Source of the DNA: Pogonophryne albipinna
Lineage: Eukaryota; Chordata; Actinopteri; Perciformes; Artedidraconidae
Reading direction: 5' to 3'
NCBI GenBank assembly: GCA_028583405.1
Contig: JAPTMU010000109.1
Location: 268,653 to 332,652, forward strand
Length of the DNA: 64,000 nt
Shown: positions 57,227-64,000 of the stretch, in pieces
Position numbering within the stretch: position 1 is the stretch's first letter
Layout of the letters: the number at the start of each line of letters is the position of its first letter
Program-made: the position numbers and the translations under genes
Notes under the pieces: generated by a model
What the model was told of the DNA's origin: nothing
Database searches by the model: none
What the model saw: only the letters and a program-made list of their open reading frames with translations

Positions 57227-60093
57227 CTGAGGAGACAAAACAATCACATCTACAGACATCTTAGATGTGTAGATGTATATATTATGATATCAGAGAGCTG
57301 CGCACCTGGGTGAAAGTGCGGCAGCTGAGTGACTCCAGGCCAGCTGAGCTCAGACGGGACGCCCAGCACCTGCAGGGCGAAGCATCAATAACAACAACAA
57401 TAACAACAACAATAACAACAATAAGTTAATAAATATTGTTATTGTACCGTCCAGATGAGCTGCAGCTGCAGCTGCGCGCTCTGCTCTGAGTCTCCGGTCC
57501 AGATGTGCTGCAGCTGGTTAGGGTTAGCTGCGCTCTGCTCTGAGGCTCCGGTCCAGATGTGCTGCAGCTGGTTAGGGTTAGCTGCGCTCTGCTCTGAGGC
57601 TCCGGTCCAGATGTGCTGCAGCTGGTTAGGGTTAGCTGCGCTCTGCTCTGAGGCTCCGGTCCAGATGTGCTGCAGCTGGTTAGGGTTAGCTGCGCTCTGC
57701 TCTGAGTCTCCGGTCCAGATGTGCTGCAGCTGGTTAGGGTTAGCTGCGCTCTGCTCTGAGGCTCCGGGGAATGCTGGCGCACCCTGCAGCATCTCCACAA
57801 AGATACACCCTGCACTCCTGAGAGAACACAGCTGGGTTTAGAAGCCTCTCCATCATAGCCAACAACAACAACAACATGTTTCTGTTGAGAAGATACTGAG
57901 TGTCCTCCTCCAACATGAGAGTAGCATGCTAACAAAGGTACCAGCTGCAGCTGTGAACATGACAGGATGTGTGATTACCTAGAAGAGCATCAGGACTGTT
58001 TGAGGCAGATGATAGCTATGTGATTAACATGATGATTCAGCCTCTATGGAGAGAGACATCAAGCATGCTCATTTCTGACATGGAGCTAATCTGAACCTGG
58101 GGACCGGGGAGGGTCTCCATCAGGGTCAGTGTGTGATGGGGACCGGGGAGGGTCTCTATCAGGGTCAGTGTGTGATGGGGACCGGGGAGGGTCTCTATCA
58201 GGGTCAGTATGTGATGGGGACCGGGGAGGGTCTCTATCAGGGTCAGTGTGTGATGGGGACCGGGGAGGGTCTCTAGCAGGGTCAGTGTGTGTTGGGGACC
58301 AGGGAGGGTCTCTATCAGGGTCAGTGTGTGATGGGGACCGGGGAGGGTCTCTATCAGGGTCAGTATGTGATGGGGACCGGGGAGGGTCTCTATCAGGGTC
58401 AGTGTGTGATGGGGACCGGGGAGGGTCTCTAGCAGGGTCAGTGTGTGATGGGGACCGGGGAGGGTCTCTATCAGGGTCAGTGTGTGATGGGGACCGGGGA
58501 GGGTCTCTATCAGGGTCAGTGTGTGATGGGGACCGGGGAGGGTCTCTATCAGGGTCAGTGTGTGATGGGGACCGGGGAGGGTCTCTAGCAGGGTCAGTGT
58601 GTGATGGGGACCGGGGAGGGTCTCTATCAGGGTCAGTGTGTGATGGGGACCGGGGAGGGTCTCTAGCAGGGTCAGTGTGTGTTGGGGACCGGGGAGGGTC
58701 TCTATCAGGGTCAGTGTGTGATGGGGACCGGGGAGGGTCTCTAGCAGGGTCAGTGTGTGTTGGGGACCGGGGAGGGTCTCTAGCAGGGTCAGTGTGTGTT
58801 GGGGACCGGGGAGGGTCTCTATCAGGGTCAGTGTGTGATGGGGACCGGGGAGGGTCTCTAGCAGGGTCAGTGTGTGTTGGGGACCGGGGAGGGTCTCTAT
58901 CAGGGTCAGTGTGTGATGGGGACCGGGGAGGGTCTCTATCAGGGTCAGTATGTGATGGGGACCGGGGAGGGTCTCTATCAGGGTCAGTGTGTGATGGGGA
59001 CCGGGGAGGGTCTCTAGCAGGGTCAGTGTGTGTTGGGGACCAGGGAGGGTCTCTATCAGGGTCAGTGTGTGATGGGGACCGGGGAGGGTCTCTATCAGGG
59101 TCAGTATGTGATGGGGACCGGGGAGGGTCTCTATCAGGGTCAGTGTGTGATGGGGACCGGGGAGGGTCTCTAGCAGGGTCAGTGTGTGATGGGGACCGGG
59201 GAGGGTCTCTATCAGGGTCAGTGTGTGATGGGGACCGGGGAGGGTCTCTATCAGGGTCAGTGTGTGATGGGGACCGGGGAGGGTCTCTATCAGGGTCAGT
59301 GTGTGATGGGGACCGGGGAGGGTCTCTATCAGGGTCAGTATGTGATGGGGACCGGGGAGGGTCTCTATCAGGGTCAGTGTGTGATGGGGATCGGGGAGGG
59401 TCTCCATCAGGGTCAGTGTGTGATGGGGACCGGGGAGGGTCTCCATCAGGGTCAGTGTGTGATGGGGACCGGGGAGGGTCTCCATCAGGGTCAGTGTGTG
59501 ATGGGGACCGGGGAGGGTCTCTATCAGGGTTAGGGTGTGATGGGGACTGGGGAGGGTCTCTATCAGGGTCAGTGTGTGATGGGGACCGGGGAGGGTCTCT
59601 ATCAGGGTCAGTGTGTGATGGGGACCGGGGAGGGTCTCTATCAGGGTCAGTGTGTGATGGGGACCGGGGAGGGTCTCTGCCAGGGTCAGTGTGTGATGGG
59701 GACCAGGGAGGGTCTCTATCAGGGTCAGTGTGTGATGGGGACCGGGGAGGGTCTCTATCAGGGTCAGTGTGTGATGGGGACCGGGGAGGGTCTCTATCAG
59801 GGTCAGTGTGTGATGGGGACCGGGGAGGGTCTCTATCAGGGTTAGGGTGTGATGGGGACCGGGGAGGGTCTCTATCAGGGTTAGGGTGTGATGGGGACCG
59901 GGGAGGGTCTCTATCAGGGTCAGTGTGTGATGGGGACCGGGGAGGGTCTCTATCAGGGTCAGTAATATGTACCAGACGTCCAGGCTGCTGCAGTACTCTG
60001 TGTTCCCCAGCAGGACGTCGGGGGGGCGGTACCACAGAGTCACAACCTGAGAGGACAGAACCAGACCGGGGACAGACTGAGAGCGGGCCAGAC
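57178..60093 (-). CDS. cdk15: CDK15, middle/C-terminal part of the kinase domain, on the opposite strand
   Basis: Four minus-strand exons continue the plus-strand gene in matching phase: 60093-59973 (GLARSQSVP...VVTLWYRPPDVLLGNTEY), 57817-57448 (AGCIFVEMLQGAPAFPG plus an in-frame repeat), 57369-57306 (VLGVPSELSWPGVTQLPHFH), 57226-57178 (ELLLPSQPKKLRSVWK). They cover the activation segment to the large lobe of a PFTAIRE-type CDK. The last phase is 2, so at least one more exon should follow, beyond the gap-side end. The orientation contradicts the 5' half; see the inverted repeat and gap entries. Together with the plus exons about 436 residues are readable, 90 of them from the repeat. Confidence 0.85.
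57306..57369 (-). CDS. cdk15: cdk15 exon, VLGVPSELSWPGVTQLPHFH
   Basis: 64 bases, phase 0 in, phase 1 out, acceptor ccctgcag and donor gtgcgc. VLGVP and WPGV are CDK14/CDK15 hallmarks. Confidence 0.9.
57448..57817 (-). CDS. cdk15: cdk15 exon with an in-frame 54-bp repeat
   Basis: 370 bases, phase 2 in and phase 0 out, acceptor tgttctctcag, donor gtacaa. Reads SAGCIFVEMLQGAPAFPGAS, then five EQSAANPNQLQHIWTG units, then EQSAQLQLQLIWT. Removing the 270 repeat bases leaves 100 bases, the size expected for this exon. Confidence 0.88.
57494..57763 (-). repeat. 54-bp coding minisatellite, five copies
   Basis: Units begin at 57494, 57548, 57602, 57656 and 57710 (ccggtccagatgtgctgcag on plus). Each contains ggttagggttag, two telomere-like hexamers. 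54 is a multiple of three, so copy number changes keep frame. Confidence 0.95.
58105..59966. repeat. 39-bp minisatellite (gtcagtgtgtgatggggacc type)
   Basis: About 48 copies with few variants (ctatcagg, ctagcagg, ccatcagg). It begins about six bases beyond the donor of the minus-strand exon at 59973. Stop-free on both strands because 39 is a multiple of three; not coding. Confidence 0.97.
59973..60093 (-). CDS. cdk15: cdk15 exon, activation segment
   Basis: 121 bases, phase 1 in, phase 2 out, acceptor tgtctctcag, donor gtacat. GLARSQSVP then GLVLSSQ where relatives have SHTYSNE, then VVTLWYRPPDVLLGNTEY. An internal tcctctcag precedes GTTGTG, so a second acceptor is conceivable. Confidence 0.88.
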
Positions 60094-60099
60094 CTGAGA

Positions 60100-60382
60100 G
60101 ACAAGAGACAAGAGAGACATCAAGAGACAAGAGAGACAAGAGAGACATCAAGAGACAAGAGAGACATCAAGAGACAAGAGGGACAAGAGAGACATCAAGA
60201 GAGACATCAAGAGACAAGAGAGACATCAAGAGAGACCTGAGAGACAAGAGAGACATCAAGAGAGACAACAAGAGACATCAAGAGAGACAAGAGAGACATC
60301 AAGAGACATCAAGAGACAAGAGAGACATCAAGAGAGACATCAAGAGAGACATCAAGAGAGACAAGAGAGACAAGAGACATAA
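60100..60382. repeat. gagacaagagagacatcaa array
   Basis: Irregular array of agagacatcaag and agagacaag units directly upstream (minus strand) of the cdk15 acceptor at 60094, where its complement supplies a pyrimidine tract. Confidence 0.93.
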
Positions 60383-60850
60383 AGACGAACAATTACATTC
60401 CAAAGGTCTCCTATCATCATCATCATCATCCTCCTCTTCATCAATATATCACAGGTCTCAGATATATACAGAGCCTGTCTCTGATTGGCTGAAACACCAA
60501 ACAGATCATTGCAGCATTACCCATAATCCCCTCTGTTTCAGCCCTGTTTCCAAAGTGCTGATTCTCTGTCTGTTACTTTAGATGAAAATAAGGAGCCCCT
60601 CCCCACGCCCCTCTGAGAGACATTTGGCTACAAAGAACTCAATGGAGCTCTAGAGGACATTCAGGTGATAAGGGGGGGGGGGGGGGGGGGTTACCTTGGT
60701 TGCTGATTGGCTAATGGTTACACAAGACAAAACATCGTTATGACATCATCAAGTGCCCAAAATCTGATCAGCTCATTTTCAGACAGGTTTTTATAGAAAT
60801 GGATCAAAAAGAGAGAAAATCTTTGTTCCTGAAACTTTCAGAGTCTCTTT
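60383..60850. other. cdk15 intron between the satellite and the next exon
   Basis: Non-repetitive except (atc)n near 60412 and a run of about 20 G at 60672-60691. Nothing else recognised. Confidence 0.5.
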
Positions 60851-63166
60851 TAGTGTATTTAGGGTATTTAGTGTATTCAGTGTATTCAGTGTATTCAGGG
60901 TATTCAGTGTAATCAGTGTATTTAGTGTATTCAGTGAATTCAGGGTATTCAGTGTATTCAGGGTATTTAGTGTATTCAGGGTATTCAGTGTATTCAGTGA
61001 ATTCAGGGTATTCAGTGTATTTAGTGTATTCAGTGTATTTAGTGTATTCAGTGTTTTCAGTGTATTCAGTGTAATCAGGGTATTCAGTGTATTCAGTGTA
61101 TTCAGGGTATTCAGTGTATTTAGTGTATTCAGGGTATTCAGTGTATTTAGTGTATTCAGTGTATTTAGTGTATTCAGTGTATTTAGTGTATTCAGGGTAT
61201 TTAGTGTATTCAGGGTATTTAGTGTATTCAGTGTATTTAGTGTATTCAGTGTATTCAGTGAATTCAGTGTATTTAGTGTATTCAGTGTATTCAGTGTATT
61301 CAGTGAATTCAGGGTATTCAGTGTATTCAGTGAATTCAGGGTATTCAGTGTATTTAGTGTATTCAGTGTATTTAGTGTATTCAGGGTATTCAGTGTATTC
61401 AGTGAATTCAGGGTATTTAGTGTATTCAGTGTATTCAGTGTATTCAGGGTATTCAGTGTATTTAGTGTATTCAGTGTATTCAGGGTATTCAGTGTATTTA
61501 GTGTATTCAGTGTATTCAGGGTATTTAGTGTATTCAGTGTATTCAGGGTATTCAGTGTATTTAGTGTATTCAGTGTATTCAGTGTATTCAGTGTATTCAG
61601 GGTATTCAGTGTATTCAGTGTATTCAGGGTATTTAGTGTATTCAGTGTATTCAGGGTATTTAGTGTATTCAGTGTATTTAGTGTATTCAGGGTATTTAGT
61701 GTATTTAGTGTATTCAGGGTATTTAGTGTATTCAGTGTATTTAGAGTATTCAGGGTATTTAGTGTATTCAGGGTATTTAGTGTATTCAGTGTATTTAGTG
61801 TATTTAATGTATTTAGTGTATTCAGGGTATTTAATGTATTTAGTGTATTTAGTGTATTCAGTGTATTTAGTGTATTTAATGTATTTAGTGTATTCAGGGT
61901 ATTTAATGTATTTAGTGTATTTAGTGTATTTAGGGTATTTAGTGTATTTAGAGTATTTAGTGTATTTAGTGTATTTAGTGTATTCAGTGTATTTAGTGTA
62001 TTTAGAGTATTCAGTGTATTCAGTGTATTTAGGGTATTCAGTGTATTCAGTGTATTCAGTGTATTCAGGGTATTCAGTGTATTCAGTGTATTTAGGGTAT
62101 TCAGTGTATTCAGTGTATTCAGGGTATTCAGTGTATTCAGTGTATTTAGGGTATTCAGTGTATTCAGTGTATTTAGTGTATTCAGGGTATTTAGGGTATT
62201 CAGTGTATTCAGTGTATTCAGTGTATTCAGTGTATTTAGGGTATTCAGTGTATTCAGTGTATTCAGTGTATTCAGTGTATTTAGGGTATTCAGTGTATTC
62301 AGTGTATTCAGGGTATTCAGTGTATTTAGGGTATTCAGTGTATTCAGTGTATTCAGGGTATTCAGGGTATTTAGTGTATTCAGGGTATTCAGTGTATTCA
62401 GTGTATTTAGGGTATTCAGTGTATTCAGGGTATTCAGGGTATTTAGTGTATTCAGGGTATTCAGTGTATTCAGGGTATTCAGTGTATTCAGTGTATTCAG
62501 TGTATTCAGTGTATTCAGGGTATTCAGTGTATTCAGTGTATTTAGTGTATTCAGGGTATTCAGTGTATTCAGTGTATTTAGGGTATTCAGTGTATTCAGT
62601 GTATTCAGGGTATTTAGTGTATTCAGGGTATTCAGGGTATTTAGTGTATTCAGGGTATTCAGTGTATTCAGGGTATTCAGTGTATTCAGTGTATTCAGGG
62701 TATTCAGTGTATTTAGGGTATTCAGTGTATTCAGTGTATTCAGGGTATTCAGTGTATTCAGTGTATTTAGGGTATTCAGTGTATTCAGGGTATTCAGTGT
62801 ATTCAGTGTATTTAGGGTATTCAGTGTATTCAGGGTATTCAGTGTATTCAGTGTATTTAGGGTATTCAGTGTATTCAGTGTATTTAGGGTATTCAGTGTA
62901 TTCAGGGTATTCAGTGTATTCAGTGTATTCAGGGTATTCAGTGTATTCAGTGTATTTAGGGTATTCAGTGTATTCAGGGTATTCAGTGTATTCAGGGTAT
63001 TCAGTGTATTCAGTGTATTTAAGGTATTCAGTGTATTCAGGGTATTCAGTGTATTCAGGGTATTCAGGGTATTTAGTGTATTCAGTGTATTCAGTGTATT
63101 CAGTGTATTTAGTGTATTCAGGGTATTTAGGGTATTCAGTGTATTCAGGGTATTCAGGGTATTTAG
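60851..63166. repeat. 9-base satellite, reversed 2.3-kb copy
   Basis: The same unit as 49390-55494 on the opposite strand (gtattcagt, gtatttagt, gtattcagg). Both borders are present: cagagtctctttta on the left and gagcaggagaggcggga on the right. Confidence 0.97.
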
Positions 63167-64000
63167 AGCAGGAGAGGCGGGACTATCTCTTTATCAGAAA
63201 ATGATCGTATAGGGCGTAGACGGAGCGTTGCGTCCGCAGATCTACCCAACTTGGGACCCGCTATCGTTCTTGTTTTCTGCGTTTCCCTGTCGGCCTCGTG
63301 TGGCCGAACCGTCTATATCAGGGGTACTCAAATACAAATCTTAAAGGTCCAAAATAAATGTTTCAATAAGACAAAGGTCCGTTTATTACGGTCATTCACA
63401 CTTTTAAAGAATTGCAACAAGATTCTTAACACGAGGTTGCAAAAACAAAAAGTCTCTGTATGCAGCAGTTTTCATTGTTATTGTGTCTGTGCTTGATCCC
63501 TCAGAGTCGCCGTGTCAGAGCTGCAGTTATGAATAAAGGCAGCTGCACCCTCTTTCATTCAGCATTAGTGCTTTATAAATGTCTTCCCCCTTGTGTGTCC
63601 ACTGAGGTTCGTCAGGCCCAACACATCTTCAACAAACTCCCCCTTTGCCTCATCATAAAAACTCACAAACACCAGCAACTGAGCATTGTCAGTGGTGTCA
63701 GTGGACTCACCCACAGCTAAGGAAATGCACTGTGCATTTTCTATTCCATCACAAAGCTGATGAATCAAATCACCAGCCAGTATGTTCTTCTGGTTGCTGT
63801 GGAATCTGAGAGGGGATTTGCTTGATTTGAGCTGTTATTTCCTCTTTGTGTTTGCCTTCAACATGGTCTCCATCACTTCAGTCATGCATTCTTTTATACT
63901 TCAGTTATGATCCAGTGGAAAGTCCTTACCTACTGGCCTAGTTCAATCAAAGTGGTTACTTTCTGTTGGCTGGGCAGTGTAGTTTTACACACCGTCTTAT
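63167..64000 (-). repeat. Right arm of the large inverted repeat, with the hAT transposase fragment
   Basis: Reverse complement of 48558-49389. Differences seen include gatagtccc against gatagcccc next to the satellite, tttgtctta against tttgtctca, gggatcaag against ggggtcaag, and a short indel near 63810. The hAT-like frame IENAQCISLAVGESTDTTDN lies at 63768-63565 on minus. Confidence 0.95.

Noticed and set aside
57494..57763. Interstitial telomere sequence (ttagggttag)
   Set aside because: Only two hexamers per 54-base unit, not a telomeric array; they belong to the coding minisatellite.
58037..60240. Three overlapping frames of about 700 codons on both strands (GGSLSGSVCDGDR-like, ETLPGPHHTLTLI-like)
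   Set aside because: 39-bp minisatellite, multiple of three; only the 59973-60093 piece inside it is a real exon.

Overview
The window looks like nuclear DNA of a teleost fish. It has spliced genes with GT/AG introns, teleost-type L2, hAT and Gypsy remnants, and a very high load of tandem repeats (by eye about 35 kb, more than half of the called bases). I name no species. Three protein-coding genes can be followed exon by exon: lrrfip1 (its 3' part, 1301-28952, +), dph3 (complete, 37246-38017, +) and cdk15 (5' half at 40032-47550 on +, a further part at 57178-60093 on -). All assignments rest on reading translated exons and splice sites; no database search was run. No rRNA, tRNA or CRISPR array was seen.

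Layout. 1-28952: the 3' part of lrrfip1, with coiled-coil exons separated by minisatellites, an L2-type LINE (4461-7916), a 7.6-kb array of a 12-base unit (12456-20036) and an array built from the gene's own splice acceptor and exon start (11287-12089). The gene has two alternative 3' ends: one long exon (23664-25603), or a chain of short exons ending at 28952. 29000-37000: repeat-rich intergenic DNA with three mobile elements nested inside one another (32631-34400), a Gypsy fragment and an inverted-repeat element. 37246-38017: dph3, the small CSL zinc-finger protein of diphthamide synthesis. 40032-47550: cdk15 from its putative first coding exon to the DFG motif. 47587-55500: the following intron, holding a hAT-like remnant and a 9-base satellite.

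At 55501-56500 there are exactly 1000 N. Beyond them the sequence runs backwards. The next cdk15 exons lie on the minus strand, and 63167-64000 repeats 48558-49389 in reverse complement with only a handful of differences. The satellite occurs on both sides (about 6.1 kb and 2.3 kb). The last bases before the gap match the far border of the second satellite copy. The simplest reading is an inverted, overlapping contig, probably the other haplotype, placed the wrong way round. In that case cdk15 is one plus-strand gene whose order is 40032-55500 followed by the reverse complement of 60850-56501.

The most unusual biology is the relation between exons and tandem repeats. Many arrays start within a few bases of a splice donor, one array multiplies a splice acceptor with its exon start, and one 54-base array sits in frame inside a kinase exon and would add 90 residues to CDK15. 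The three genes are not known to act together. lrrfip1 encodes a coiled-coil nucleic-acid and Flightless-I binding protein, dph3 serves elongation factor 2 modification, and cdk15 encodes a PFTAIRE-type cyclin-dependent kinase.
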